51,590 nucleotides of DNA from positions 1-51,590 of IMG/VR virus record IMGVR_UViG_3300023176_005023; one strand, given 5' to 3'. The stretch comes from a virus. A program made the position numbers and the translations under genes. A model generated the notes under the pieces. It worked only from the letters and a program-made list of their open reading frames with translations. It had not been told where the DNA came from and searched no databases. Shown piece after piece: positions 36,601 through 46,400 of this stretch (the stretch's first letter is position 1; every line of letters starts with the position of its first letter).

Positions 36601-37859
36601 CCTTCAAACTGTCCATCAAGAGAATTAAAGCGAATCATACCTTGAGCAGGTGTTGGTCTGTCGCTGCTATTTCCTGACGGTAAAGTTACTGCACCGGTTC
36701 CACCAATTTGTAGAATACCAGTGTTAGGTGTAATAGAATTAATTACTTGGCTGGCATCTACGTGGAATTCTGTGCCTTCTAATGAAAGACCGTTACCAGC
36801 AGTAAATGTACCAACACCTTGGAATTGAGTCCAAGTAATATCGTGAACATCGAGTTGGAATGTTTCAGCATCTGATACTGTTGCTACCCAACCAGTTTGT
36901 CCGTAAGTATTACCATCTGTTACAAACTCATATGAGCCAGGAACATCTGTTGCAGTCAGGTTAAAGAATGCTCTTCTAAGTACCCAATCAATGAGAGTAG
37001 AACCGACAACGTCGATGTTATATGAACCGTTTTCTTCTGGATTATTCTGATCTTTAACGAGGATGTTATCTCCTCTAGACCAGTTTGTAACACCGTCAAT
37101 ATCTAGAACTGCCGTTGCAGGAATCGTAATTGTCGCACCGATAGTTGTATTACCGGAAGCAAAAGTACCGCCAAGATCTGCTGTTGTTGCGGCAAGAGCT
37201 GACGGTCTTACAACAAGACCTTGAGCAGTATTGTCAACATATCTTTTGTTTGCGGCGTCTCGTGGATCTACTGGATCCTCAACAACACGAACAGTTAATT
37301 CAAGAGCAACTAATTCGTCAGATAGATATTCTCGTGTTACAACGTCTGTATTTGCTTGTGGCGGTGCAACATTGATAAGTCTATTATTACTAAATGAAAC
37401 GTCATTGTTTGGACCTGCTATAGATCCAACATTAGTAAATGACAAACCATCTAGTGTTGATGTATTATCACCTAGATTAAGTGTTGTATTTGCAAAGCTA
37501 ATTGATTGAGAAGAAATAACGCCGTTAGCAACCGAGAAGTTTGATGTACTTAACTCAGCATTAGTAACAGCTGTAAGATGCCCAAACTGATCTACTGTAA
37601 CATTGTTAAGTAGACCGAGAGCTGTGTTATTCGTGTTTGCTTGCGATGATGTGTCAGCGTGAGAAACTTCTACGTTTGCTGTTTCTATCTGATTTGGAGT
37701 TACAACAATACCGTCTCCGGCTGTTATATTAGCAATATAATTGCCGGTTGTATCTGCACCAAGCGCAACTGAATCTGGTGTTATAAGAGGCTTTTTTTCT
37801 CCGGCTGCTACAAGTCTTACTGAGTTTGTTTGGGAGTTAACCTTTAATTTGATAGCCAA
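33675..37859 (-). CDS. Large tail fibre protein, TTG start
   Basis: The 1394-residue fibre begins (M)AIKLKVNSQTNSVRLVAAGE. Two long copies of an approximately 170-residue module occur, one near residue 200 (NKRYVDNTAQGLVVRPSALA) and one near 1180 (NKSYVDNTVQGLRVIPSALA), both followed by DGVxxWxxGDxILVKDQ and GSYE/F-type segments. Three or four copies of RPTPAQGMIRFNSLDGQFEG-like units, with GVIDVDQDTKI, lie between. Two YYDSDDNAYYMDPNGTS-type units link it to the giant fibre. The start codon is TTG at 37859, supported by GGAGGT 7 bases upstream; no closer ATG fits. It begins 3 bases after the preceding gene, so both share the late promoter at 38215. Confidence 0.86.
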   Translation of the reverse strand: MAIKLKVNSQTNSVRLVAAGEKKPLITPDSVALGADTTGNYIANITAGDGIVVTPNQIETANVEVSHADTSSQANTNNTALGLLNNVTVDQFGHLTAVTNAELSTSNFSVANGVISSQSISFANTTLNLGDNTSTLDGLSFTNVGSIAGPNNDVSFSNNRLINVAPPQANTDVVTREYLSDELVALELTVRVVEDPVDPRDAANKRYVDNTAQGLVVRPSALAATTADLGGTFASGNTTIGATITIPATAVLDIDGVTNWSRGDNILVKDQNNPEENGSYNIDVVGSTLIDWVLRRAFFNLTATDVPGSYEFVTDGNTYGQTGWVATVSDAETFQLDVHDITWTQFQGVGTFTAGNGLSLEGTEFHVDASQVINSITPNTGILQIGGTGAVTLPSGNSSDRPTPAQGMIRFNSLDGQFEGYDGIAWSGLGGVIDVDQDTKIQAENSAGSDNDQLKFFTGGTQTLLLDSTQMLANVNVVIDTTGAITIPRGNTAERPTAVQGMIRFNNQDGQFEGYDGTAWSGLGGVIDVDQDTKITAETSPGSDNDELRFITGGTLAAKIDSSNTAYFYGNVDVTGNVNIGGNITIGDANTDAIQVVADFESNLIPDADRTYNLGSTTKNWNKLFVDTLDSSDEVITIDTTGAVKIPVGNVAERPSAVTGMLRYNTDDSRFEGYDGVAWAGLAGSVIDIDQDTKITAESSPNADNDELEFFTAGVKKLTIGTNIVANSTITSAGDLNLDATGNISVNNNRITDVATPTAATDAANKAYVDTFTSNLNIISGDNGANTYNYINLIQSPTITFTEDQLEVKGVPDQANNSFEIGLTEPMVGSTGIYGNDGFTPRIRITADGRIDFATEIPVELQANAIPDFTETVHDLVGLMFTDAQAGGLNKGINFFNIDANDQIYAEVTNFDINLGGDVSGSNTVVQAGDVTIPVTITANYVNDVTSSANNSGINVTHTQSAGSTPDLILDYAYLDTRYSTTSGAVFTGNVFAPRYYDSDDNAYYMDPNGTSIIKGLKVGEGQAYSQIEMKDGASSSAYIYATGGQIGFLDQTFNFAAYADKQSGDWIVQNGDVKAERFVDADAQTYFLHPGGTNSFLKHIQVETVVQASDVKIGGSGADRRIYVDNGQDLQLQANGVSISTGTALELNVNSSRITNVAAPTAGSDAANKSYVDNTVQGLRVIPSALAATTVDLGAVYNNGAGTLTANTNVAFSVDGVISWNVGDRVLVKDQTNAEENGSYEVTEVGSGGTPWVLTRGEYFNESSEIPGSFQFVTDGTTNGGTGYVATVNDAETFSLGTDDVSWYQFSGEGTYSGGDGLTLTGTTFSVNVDNSTLEINNDTLEAKPFTIVDENGANTEITLGTSLTFIGTDGVDTTVTAGQVAIAINEIDGGTF

Positions 37860-37862
37860 GGG

Positions 37863-38189
37863 TTATACCTCCGTTATAGTAGGAACTACTGTCGCAAGTC
37901 CTTCTAGGAGCTTAGACGTTTCTCCGGTGGCCTTTTTCATTAACACATCATATTGGTATTTTCCGGGATTTAAAGTAGCCGTAGTATCTGCTGAAAGTAC
38001 TAGGGTTACGTCGTTATTAGCAGTTTCAATATCAAAATCTACTGCTTTTTTGGACGAGTACAACTTACGCATATCTGCATGAAACGTGATCGTGCTGAGA
38101 ACCATCTCGTCATTGTCTTCGTCGAATAGCTCTAAGGATAGACGGAAATCTGTACCTTGATCTATATAGATATTTGCTTTGGATCCCAT
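37863..38189 (-). CDS. Small virion-associated protein, perhaps a fibre N-terminal-type beta domain
   Basis: The 108-residue protein begins MGSKANIYIDQGTDFRLSLE and continues LFDEDNDEMVLSTITFHADM and DVTLVLSADTTATLNPGKYQYD. The pattern (IDQGTDF...L...D...A.MR...TL.L...T..L..G.Y.YD) resembles immunoglobulin-like domains found in phage baseplate and receptor-binding proteins, but I cannot name the family. AGAGAT precedes the ATG, with a late promoter 26 bases upstream. It comes just after a terminator, making it the first gene of a new late transcript that goes on into the 1394-residue fibre. An attachment or baseplate-linker role is plausible. Confidence 0.75.
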   Translation of the reverse strand: MGSKANIYIDQGTDFRLSLELFDEDNDEMVLSTITFHADMRKLYSSKKAVDFDIETANNDVTLVLSADTTATLNPGKYQYDVLMKKATGETSKLLEGLATVVPTITEV

Positions 38190-38214
38190 TTTAAATCTCT
38201 TTTGCTTTTTTCTT

Positions 38215-38222
38215 TATTTATA
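38215..38222 (-). promoter_or_regulatory. T4-type late promoter
   Basis: A perfect TATAAATA on the minus strand, 26 bases before the ATG at 38189 and just after a strong terminator for the upstream gene. Terminator followed by promoter is convincing context. Confidence 0.7.
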
Positions 38223-38238
38223 ATAAAATGATGGTTTG

Positions 38239-38265
38239 AAAAAGGGGGTATTAGCAACCCCCCTT
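38239..38265 (-). terminator. Rho-independent terminator after the collagen-like fibre
   Basis: On the minus strand the sequence reads AAGGGGGG, a 9-base loop (TTGCTAATA), CCCCC and TTTTT: a GC-rich stem of at least 5-7 pairs followed by a run of five T. It starts about 24 bases after the stop at 38289 and is the clearest terminator in the window. Confidence 0.85.
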
Positions 38266-38288
38266 CAAAGTCGAGATTTAATCTGCAA

Positions 38289-41200
38289 TTACCCCTTGAA
38301 TTTGTCTAAATCTTTTTTAAGTTCTTTAACTGCTTCGATGAGAAGACCAACCAAGTTTCCGTAAGATACAGACTTAATTTTATCTTCGCTATCATCTTCA
38401 ATAACAGCTTCTGGAATGATTTGTTCAACTTCTTGGGCAATGAGACCGATTCTTCTAACATCAGGATCATGTTTCTTATGGAAGTAAACACCTCTCATAG
38501 CTTCTACTTTATCTAGAGCGTTAGAAATTGTTTCGATGTTTTCTTTCAATCTAATATCAGAGTTTGTTGTAACGTCACCAGTTGCAGTAAAGTTACCGCC
38601 TCCAGATCCCAGACCAAATGTAAACCATGCTGTTCCATTCGCTTGGTTTTCAATTGAGAATTGTTGGACTGAAGTCGTTGCATCAAACAAGAAGTTACCT
38701 GTCGCAGACTCGTAACCGAGTTTCATTACAGCGCTAGTACCGAATGTAGCATAAACATCATTCGGGAAGTTCATGTCCGATGTAATACCTGTTACAGCTC
38801 CTGATGTTGTTGTGCCATTAACTGTAAGGTTGCCACCAAGCTCTAGGTTTTCAATATAAAGTGTATCTACATCTGATTGATAGTAGAAGTTAGATTCACC
38901 GCCTGGGTTTGGACCAGTAGTACCAAGTAGAGGTCTTTGCTCAGCGCCACCTTCAAACATTGCGATAAAGAGTGCAGTATCTTGAAGAGCAGTTGTGTGA
39001 ACGTTTTGTAGGTTACCTACACCACCTTCGTTACCAAAACCTTGAGTACCCTGAATACCTTGGAAGCCAAGCTCACCTTGGATACCTTGTGTGCCCTGAA
39101 TACCTTGTGCACCAGCACCAGTGAAGCCTTGGAAACCAAAATTACCTTGAAGACCTTGTGTACCCTGAAGTCCTTGAATACCTTGTATACCACCACCGCC
39201 GTCTGGGCCTTGGAAACCATACCAACCTTGAGTACCTTGAGCACCTTGGCTACCGCCTTCACCAGGACCACCAGTGAAACCTTGAACACCATCAGCACCT
39301 TGGAAACCATAGTAACCTTGAACACCACCGACACCTTCATCGCCGGCAGTACCCTGCATACCCTGTGGACCTTGCGTACCTTGGTTACCAATTGCACCAG
39401 CTCCAATAAAGCCTTGGATACCTTGAATACCTTGATTGCCTTCGCCTCCAGGACCTTGGAAACCTTGATATCCATCGAAACCTTGGAAACCTTGAGTTCC
39501 TACACCAGGACCACCTTGCATACCTTGAGCGCCTTGGAAGCCAGGATCACCAGTTTGGCCTTGGAAACCTTGAGCACCTTGGTTACCGTCACCCGGCGTA
39601 CCTTGGAAACCTTGCGGGCCAGATTCACCGTCAGTACCTTGAAGACCCTGTGGACCTTGAGTACCTTGGAAACCAGTACCTGAATCACCTTGGATACCTT
39701 GAACACCTTGTGAGGCTTGAGCACCCTGAACACCTTGTGTACCTTGATTACCTTGAATACCTGTACCGCCGATACCGTCTTGTCCAGCAAAACCTTGCGT
39801 ACCTTGTGTACCTTGCCCAGTTATACCCTGTGTACCTTGGATACCTTGGAAACCTTGAATACCGTCTCCACCTAGAACACCATCAGCGCCCTGAACACCT
39901 TGTACACCTTGAGTACCTTGTGGACCTTGTGGACCAAGAGCACCTAGAGTACCTGAAGGACCTTGGAAACCTTGTACACCTTGATCACCTTGAATACCTT
40001 GCGTACCGGCACCTGTGAAACCCTGAACACCTTGAGTTCCTTGAGGACCTTGGATACCAGCAGGACCAGGTGAGCCTGGATCACCGACGTCACCAGTTCT
40101 AGCAAATGTAATGGTAATATCTTCGTCATTAGCAAATGAACCACCTACAGAACCAGATACGTAAGAAACATCGATGGCAAAATAACCTGAAGCTTCCGTT
40201 ACTCCACTGATAGTATATAGTTGGAAGTTAGCAGGTGTTTGCTTTTCAGTGATCTTAACGTGACCTTTAATGGCACTTGTGGAATCATCGATAGTTCTTA
40301 GATATGGCTGAATGTCTGTGAAGTTATCATCACGATCATCCATCAAAAGAAGTGTAGCAGAAGATCCATTTGAGTTATTAATCTTAGCATAACCAACACC
40401 AGGATCTGATGTTGCTGTGTTTGTTGACCAAGTATAATCGAATGTTACGCCACCGAAGCTACCTGTTGAACCCTGCGCACCATCAGCACCTTGGAAACCA
40501 AATGTACCTTGAGCACCTTGTGGACCAACTTGGCCTGGGAAGCCTTGCACACCTTGGAAACCATAATCACCTTGAATACCTTGAGCAGCTTGGAAACCTT
40601 GCATACCCTGTGTACCTTGGAAACCGTACCAGCCTTGTACACCTTGAGTTCCTTGAATACCCTGAATACCCTGCGGCCCGACCTCGGAAGTAGTAATGTT
40701 TCCACCCATTGCGCCGTGTACTGTACACTGATAGTACAATGTATCTGGAGCATTAAATGGAACTCTGAATACTAGCTTACCATTATCTGTGCCGTTGTTT
40801 GTTACGCCTGTATTGTATGCAGCACCACCATTAGATACTCTAATCTGGAATGGATGACCTACTGCATTAATATCAAATACGTATGTAAATCCTCTTAGAA
40901 GATGCAGATCAGGATCAAGTACACCATCGATTGTGTAATCGTTAGGAGCATTTGGCGCAGTAACAGTAAACTCACGGGCTCCTTCAAAGCCTTGCATACC
41001 TTGGAAGCCTTGAGTACCCTGCACACCTTGATATGCTTGTGGACCTTGTACACCCTGTACGCCTTGAGTACCTTGTGTGCCCTGTGTTCCTTGAGTGCCC
41101 TGTGTTCCTTGAGTACCCTGTGGACCAATAGGACCGCCTGGAATAAAGTTAATGATAGCAAATTCGTCATGTGTATCAACGACTTGTGTTTGCCAGTTTG

Positions 41201-43034
41201 TAACTGTACTTTCGATATTTGTTACGTCAAAGTAACCCCAGTTTTTAGAAACTGAATCCCAAGTAAAGTTAGAGAATGAGTAAGCAGCAAAATGATGACC
41301 GCCAGGACCGTCACCGTCTCCACCTGCGTGTGAAACAATGATATGACCTTTTGGAGTACCTGGAAGTCCAGCCAAATAATCTAGAATCTCGTCAATCTGA
41401 TTTGAATACTGATCAGAAGGAATATCATCTAGAATAATTCTTGTTGCTTGGGTAGGATCCGAGTTGTTGAATCTAAAGTTATTCGTGCCAGGATCTGATG
41501 TAGCGGTACCGCTGTCAAATGCCCACTCAAATGTTAGACCACCATGCTCGCCGTGAGTACCTTGAACTCCTTGAACACCTTGGTAGCCTTGAGCACCTTG
41601 AGTACCGAATCCACCTTGAACACCTTGTGTGCCTTGGCGACCTTGTACACCTTGCCAGCCTTGTACACCTTGGTTTCCTCTAAATCCTTGTACGCCTTGA
41701 GTACCCTGTATACCTTGAGTAGACTGTGGGCCTTGCGTACCTTGACGGCCTTGTAATCCTTGAGTACCTTGTGTACCCTGCCAACCTTGGAAACCTTGTG
41801 TACCTTGAGCTGATTGAGGACCTTGAGTACCTTGTGTACCCTGCCATCCTTGTACGCCTTGAGTACCTTGTGGTCCTTGAATGCCTTGGAAACCACGATC
41901 ACCCGAAATGTCAAATGCGACAACGAGTGGATAAGAAGTATATGTGCTAGGTGGCGAAGTTAGTTCTGTAAAATCTTGTTTAAGAGCATCACCAGCTATG
42001 TATGTAACGTCGAGTTCCCAGTAACCAGTTTGATCTGTTAATTCTTGAACTGAAAAGATTACATAATCTGATGGATTGTCTCTTTTTGTAAATTTCAAAT
42101 AACCTTTATTAGTTGACGATGCACTATCCATCGCCTGATAAAGACCTTCAACATTAACATTATGATTATCTGTATCATCAATCCAAATTTGTGTAACTGC
42201 TGAAAAGTTATCAGTATTTGCTAAAGCAGCATTAAAGATAACCCCGCCAGTACTAGGATCTGCTTCTGTAATATCATTTAAAAGATTATATGTAAGTACT
42301 AGACCAGAGTCTTGTCCTTGCCAACCTTGGATACCGTACCAACCTTGAGTACCTTGTACACCTTGATACGCTTGAGGTCCCTGAATACCTTGAAGTCCTT
42401 GAACTCCTTGGACACCCTGAATACCTTGTACACCTTGATAAGCTTGTGGACCTTGGGTACCTTGAATACCCTGCATACCTTGGACACCTTGTTGTCCTTT
42501 AAAGCCTTGGATACCTTGAACACCCTGTTGTCCACGGAAACCGCGACGACCTTGAATACCTTCTTCACCAATAGTACCTTGAGCACCTTGGGTTCCCTGA
42601 TTACCCGTAAAACCTTGTACACCACGGAAAGAACCAATGTTTACCCAAGTGCTTGAGCCAACATAGATCCAAAGTTCATCATCAGCTTCGTCAATAACAC
42701 CGTCGCCGATGTTAGGACTTGGAAAAGCAGTGTTCAATGTGGCCTGGGGGTCGCCACCGGCATCTACATCAGCGACAGATCCAATGATTGTAAATCCTGG
42801 ACCGTAGTCACCTTGTAAGCCCTGAACACCTTGGACACCTTGGGTGCCTTGAGAAGTTGCCGCAGCTGCATCAAAAAGTACCCAGTTGGTACCATCTGAG
42901 TAGCGCATCTGCCCAGCAGTCGTGTAGACAATAGATCCTTCGTGTGCCGCAGGATCGAGCGTCGTATAATCTTGGGGTAAGCCCTGTCCTATAAGAGTTG
43001 TGCGACCTCTAAGGCTTCTAAATCTACTCGACAT
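38289..43034 (-). CDS. Collagen-like (GxQ) tail fibre with cupredoxin-like domain and Peptidase_S74 chaperone end
   Basis: The 1581-residue protein alternates collagen-like blocks, mostly G-x-Q triplets ([13 protein letters not shown] style; around residues 60-90, 140-245, 385-505, 655-685, 790-865 and 975-1330), with four globular inserts. The third insert (about 687-785) looks like a cupredoxin: [12 protein letters not shown], then [15 protein letters not shown], with His, Cys, His and Met in type-1-copper order. The last 90 residues are a Peptidase_S74 intramolecular chaperone: [20 protein letters not shown], then [18 protein letters not shown]. This domain trimerises the fibre and usually cuts itself off at the Ser of SD. 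GAGGAAG precedes the ATG; the start overlaps the upstream gene by 11 bases. Fibre identity is strong; copper binding is inference. Confidence 0.9.
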   Translation of the reverse strand: MSSRFRSLRGRTTLIGQGLPQDYTTLDPAAHEGSIVYTTAGQMRYSDGTNWVLFDAAAATSQGTQGVQGVQGLQGDYGPGFTIIGSVADVDAGGDPQATLNTAFPSPNIGDGVIDEADDELWIYVGSSTWVNIGSFRGVQGFTGNQGTQGAQGTIGEEGIQGRRGFRGQQGVQGIQGFKGQQGVQGMQGIQGTQGPQAYQGVQGIQGVQGVQGLQGIQGPQAYQGVQGTQGWYGIQGWQGQDSGLVLTYNLLNDITEADPSTGGVIFNAALANTDNFSAVTQIWIDDTDNHNVNVEGLYQAMDSASSTNKGYLKFTKRDNPSDYVIFSVQELTDQTGYWELDVTYIAGDALKQDFTELTSPPSTYTSYPLVVAFDISGDRGFQGIQGPQGTQGVQGWQGTQGTQGPQSAQGTQGFQGWQGTQGTQGLQGRQGTQGPQSTQGIQGTQGVQGFRGNQGVQGWQGVQGRQGTQGVQGGFGTQGAQGYQGVQGVQGTHGEHGGLTFEWAFDSGTATSDPGTNNFRFNNSDPTQATRIILDDIPSDQYSNQIDEILDYLAGLPGTPKGHIIVSHAGGDGDGPGGHHFAAYSFSNFTWDSVSKNWGYFDVTNIESTVTNWQTQVVDTHDEFAIINFIPGGPIGPQGTQGTQGTQGTQGTQGTQGVQGVQGPQAYQGVQGTQGFQGMQGFEGAREFTVTAPNAPNDYTIDGVLDPDLHLLRGFTYVFDINAVGHPFQIRVSNGGAAYNTGVTNNGTDNGKLVFRVPFNAPDTLYYQCTVHGAMGGNITTSEVGPQGIQGIQGTQGVQGWYGFQGTQGMQGFQAAQGIQGDYGFQGVQGFPGQVGPQGAQGTFGFQGADGAQGSTGSFGGVTFDYTWSTNTATSDPGVGYAKINNSNGSSATLLLMDDRDDNFTDIQPYLRTIDDSTSAIKGHVKITEKQTPANFQLYTISGVTEASGYFAIDVSYVSGSVGGSFANDEDITITFARTGDVGDPGSPGPAGIQGPQGTQGVQGFTGAGTQGIQGDQGVQGFQGPSGTLGALGPQGPQGTQGVQGVQGADGVLGGDGIQGFQGIQGTQGITGQGTQGTQGFAGQDGIGGTGIQGNQGTQGVQGAQASQGVQGIQGDSGTGFQGTQGPQGLQGTDGESGPQGFQGTPGDGNQGAQGFQGQTGDPGFQGAQGMQGGPGVGTQGFQGFDGYQGFQGPGGEGNQGIQGIQGFIGAGAIGNQGTQGPQGMQGTAGDEGVGGVQGYYGFQGADGVQGFTGGPGEGGSQGAQGTQGWYGFQGPDGGGGIQGIQGLQGTQGLQGNFGFQGFTGAGAQGIQGTQGIQGELGFQGIQGTQGFGNEGGVGNLQNVHTTALQDTALFIAMFEGGAEQRPLLGTTGPNPGGESNFYYQSDVDTLYIENLELGGNLTVNGTTTSGAVTGITSDMNFPNDVYATFGTSAVMKLGYESATGNFLFDATTSVQQFSIENQANGTAWFTFGLGSGGGNFTATGDVTTNSDIRLKENIETISNALDKVEAMRGVYFHKKHDPDVRRIGLIAQEVEQIIPEAVIEDDSEDKIKSVSYGNLVGLLIEAVKELKKDLDKFKG
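39044..42855 (-). repeat. Collagen-like GxQ coding repeats
   Basis: Long runs of the 9-base unit for Gly-x-Gln (such as GGT-NNN-CAA) are interrupted by four non-repetitive inserts (about 41890-42300, 41150-41520, 40680-40975 and 40090-40450). The low-complexity DNA keeps other frames open and creates false antisense ORFs across the region. Confidence 0.9.
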
Positions 43035-43449
43035 CGTCTTCCTCGCTCTGACCTAATGTGAACGACAATGTAGCGTCACACGCTAAGTTTGCGGACGCTT
43101 TAATTTCCAATAAATCACCCGATGCAAAGAATTGTCCATTTAGAGGCAAAGCGAAGGTGTCATATGCCGGAATCGGCATGTTTCTTATTACGTAAAATTC
43201 CTGGTTTAATGCGTATCTATGCGTGCGTACATCGACGTTTACAGTGTTTGCTGAGTAATTACATATAATCAAAGGACTGATGACTTCGCCTACACCCGGC
43301 TCAACCACGTTTGAACCGCCAAAAACAAGCTCAGGAACTTCGTAGTTGGGCACTTCAATAAGAATGTCCCAGTTCGTCGTTAATGTTAAGTTTTTGGCGA
43401 CCGGTTTTGCGTCGGGCGCCTGGGATGTTGATATAGTTGTAATTGCCAT
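43024..43449 (-). CDS. Small virion-associated protein
   Basis: The 141-residue protein begins [20 protein letters not shown] and continues [20 protein letters not shown], then [20 protein letters not shown] and [20 protein letters not shown], ending with an acidic tail (GQSEEDDVE). The pattern resembles small beta-sandwich proteins placed between fibre genes of marine T4-like phages, where they may help attach fibres. No enzymatic motif. The ATG overlaps the giant upstream gene's stop (TAATG), and its end overlaps the collagen-like gene by 11 bases, so the three are translated in series. Confidence 0.75.
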   Translation of the reverse strand: MAITTISTSQAPDAKPVAKNLTLTTNWDILIEVPNYEVPELVFGGSNVVEPGVGEVISPLIICNYSANTVNVDVRTHRYALNQEFYVIRNMPIPAYDTFALPLNGQFFASGDLLEIKASANLACDATLSFTLGQSEEDDVE

Positions 43450-46400
43450 TATAGTACTGCCCTACTGTTAGAAGCTCTTCTAGCTAGTTTTCTGACCGAT
43501 GACGTAAACGGTCTACCCTCAATACGTCCTGTTCTACCATTGATTCTCAGTCCTCTTGCGAAGTACTGGTTGTTCAATTCGTCAGAACCAGACCATCTAA
43601 TTCTACCACCATCTTCTGAAAGAACAGAAGCGGTAGCACCAATTGCAGCACCAACGTTTCTAAAGTTTAACGGCAACGCATTTCTGTTAACACCTGCTGA
43701 TGCGCCGTTAAACTGGTGGGCAATGGATTCAACAAGCGAACCAAATGCCAAGAAGTTTGGTCTCAACACTGTACTAATCAATACGTCGTCAATCAATTCA
43801 GTAATCATAGCTCTATGTGCTGCGTTAGGTGCGATATTGGTATTTATATAATCTCTCATACGCTCCCAAGCTTTATAGAAAGATACTAGCAAATCTACAT
43901 TGTTTTGATGTCCACTTGCAATCCATCCAGTGCCATTCCAGTAATGAATTTCACCAACATAATCGTTATTATCTGGGTTAGATCCGCCTGTTGCTGATAC
44001 AACGAATGCATCCCATCTCTTTGGATTAGTTAATGCATCACGTTCTGTTACTGTACCCGCACCTTTAAATCTTAGATCTCTCCAGTTAGCAAACGCGCTT
44101 GGTGGGTTAAACACTGGGAATACTGATTTTGAATCAATATCGTATAGTGCTGCTGCAAAAGATCTCATTGCTTTATCAGAACCTTCGATTGGTGGGTTCT
44201 GTGAAGGATCTGTGAAGCGAAGATCGTTTTGTATAATATCAATTAAGTTACCAGCATCACGATATGTTTTAGGTAGATCGATAAACTTATATGTTGAAGT
44301 AATAAATCTCTGTACTTCTTTCTGAAGCGCAACTTTATTATTCAACAAGATATCTCTTGAGAATCTAAACGCTTTATTCTTCTTGTCTTCCCACATGAAG
44401 TCTGGTTGAATTGTTCTACCAAGAGCTCTTGGTGTGTTATAGAATAGTGCGTTGTAGAAAATCATACCCAAGTCTTTTGCTTGCGCTTGCTGAGCTTCAG
44501 ATCCCATTTCTGGGCGAAGCTTCTGACCTGGATACTTACCTACTGTAACATCACTTACAATCTTACCAAGTTGACGATAAGATTGAGCTGTTGCAACTCT
44601 TGTATCTTCCGGAATACGAAGTTCGTTATTCCAGTAATAGAAGTCTGCGTTCCAGCGAGATGCTAGGTTACCACCGTAGTTCAAATCCCAGCTCATAGCA
44701 TCAATGATGTAACCTGAGTCACGGCGACACTTAGCTTTGCTGTAATCTACGATAGTAAAGTTGTCTGAGATAAACTTAGTTACATCATCTGCAAGATCAC
44801 CGAGTTTTCCATCGATCATCTTACCTGCTGATACCTTGCTATCATCAACCCATGCTGTGTTAGGTTCGATAAGCTCAGGAACTGCATCCAATCCATCTCT
44901 TCTAATTGCTTCTTCAACAATACGAACCATGTCTGCAGCCCACTCGCCTTCAACTGCTGTCGCTGCTGATGGACCACCTGCTTCGCCAGCAACATCACCA
45001 GTAATAATCTTACTAATGTAGTTTGCCATTTCTTCATAGAAATCAGCAGTTTGTTGACGCTGATCAAATGGAAGAACGCTTGTTGCATTGTCGAAATACA
45101 TATTAGCAGCAAGTCTTGTAGCATAGTTTGTTTCGTATTGTACGTCGTGTGAGATAGCGTCGAGCATAATGCCCACATCTCTACGACATTTTTCTTTAGG
45201 ATAACTGATACCTTTATAAGTTGTTGAGATATGGTTAACCATGCTTGTTGTAAGTGCTTCAAGAGCATTGTCAACTTTATCTTTCTCGGTCTTAAAGATT
45301 GAAGGTACCCAATCCATATTAGGCTCGATACGTGCAGGTAGGTTATCAGGATTGTTATCATCTGCAATATCAGCAATCATAAGTGCAAGATGTTTTGCTT
45401 CCATAGCAATCTCTCTTCTTGCAGCCAATGATGACTTGTCTTGCTTGAATGATTGTCCTCTAATAACTTTTACTGCATTGTCTGTCGCACTTACAAATGT
45501 ATGTGCTCCAGCATAACCTTTAGCATATCCAGCTTGAACTGTAATTGTTGTTGCTGTTTTAGCATCAATTCTTAGCGGCTTAGCGAAAGAACCATCTGTT
45601 TCTCTTGGATGCGAGATTTGTACAGCAGGTGAACCACATTCGAAAGTAATGCTTTCTTTTTCAAACATGATGTAATCACCAACCGCTAGGTTATGAGCAC
45701 CAAGAGTAACTTCCATCACACCTGTTAAAGGATTGTATGTAGCATTTGTAGGTGTAAAGCGCTTACCGATTCTTAGATCTACATCTTCATTACGGATTAC
45801 TTTGCGCATTACTTCAGCCATATGTGTAAAGGCTTTCTTAGTAGGCTCTCTCTGCTCAAGCGGCAGTAGGTTTGTCATGTTAACAAAGTAGATCTGCGCT
45901 GCATTCCACATCGCAGAGTTACCACCGTACTGAATATCATGAGAGATCGCATCAACCATGTAACCAGTGTCACGGCGACATTTTTCTGAATCGTACTCAA
46001 GATAATCAAATTTGGATTGCAGATAAGAATTAACACCGTTTTGTAGTGTTGTCTTACGTGCTGTAATCTTCGCAACGTCTGATGCATCGGCATATCCTGT
46101 TGCGCCTACAGCTACAGTATCTGGGAACACGGCTGCAGGTAAACCAAAGAGAGAATCTTCAGTAATCATATTAGATACGATATTAAATAGATCTTCTACA
46201 TCTTGAGCAACCTGAGTAAGAACATTACCGAATGCAGTACTTACTGTTTCAGTATTACCAGTTGTAGGTGTTACAGGAAGTTTCAACAAAATTCTTTCAG
46301 CAACTGTTGCTACATGCTCAAAGATTGCTGCAGTTTCTGTTTTCTGATCTGCAGGTAGAACTGATGTTCCTTGATCAAAGTATAGGCTTGCAACATCTCT

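Noticed and set aside
39042-39683. Long plus-strand ORF rich in TLxTL, and similar plus-strand ORFs across 40491-42656
   Set aside because: They are antisense shadows of the G-x-Q coding repeats, whose 9-base periodicity keeps other frames open. They have no ribosome binding sites and no independent homology.
38289-43034. CRISPR-like or satellite repeats in the collagen-like gene
   Set aside because: The repeats are in frame, 9 bases long and encode G-x-Q triplets; there are no spacers.
43841-43848. TATAAATA on the minus strand inside the giant repeat gene
   Set aside because: It lies about 390 bases from the next gene start with coding sequence throughout, and chance octamers are expected in AT-rich DNA.
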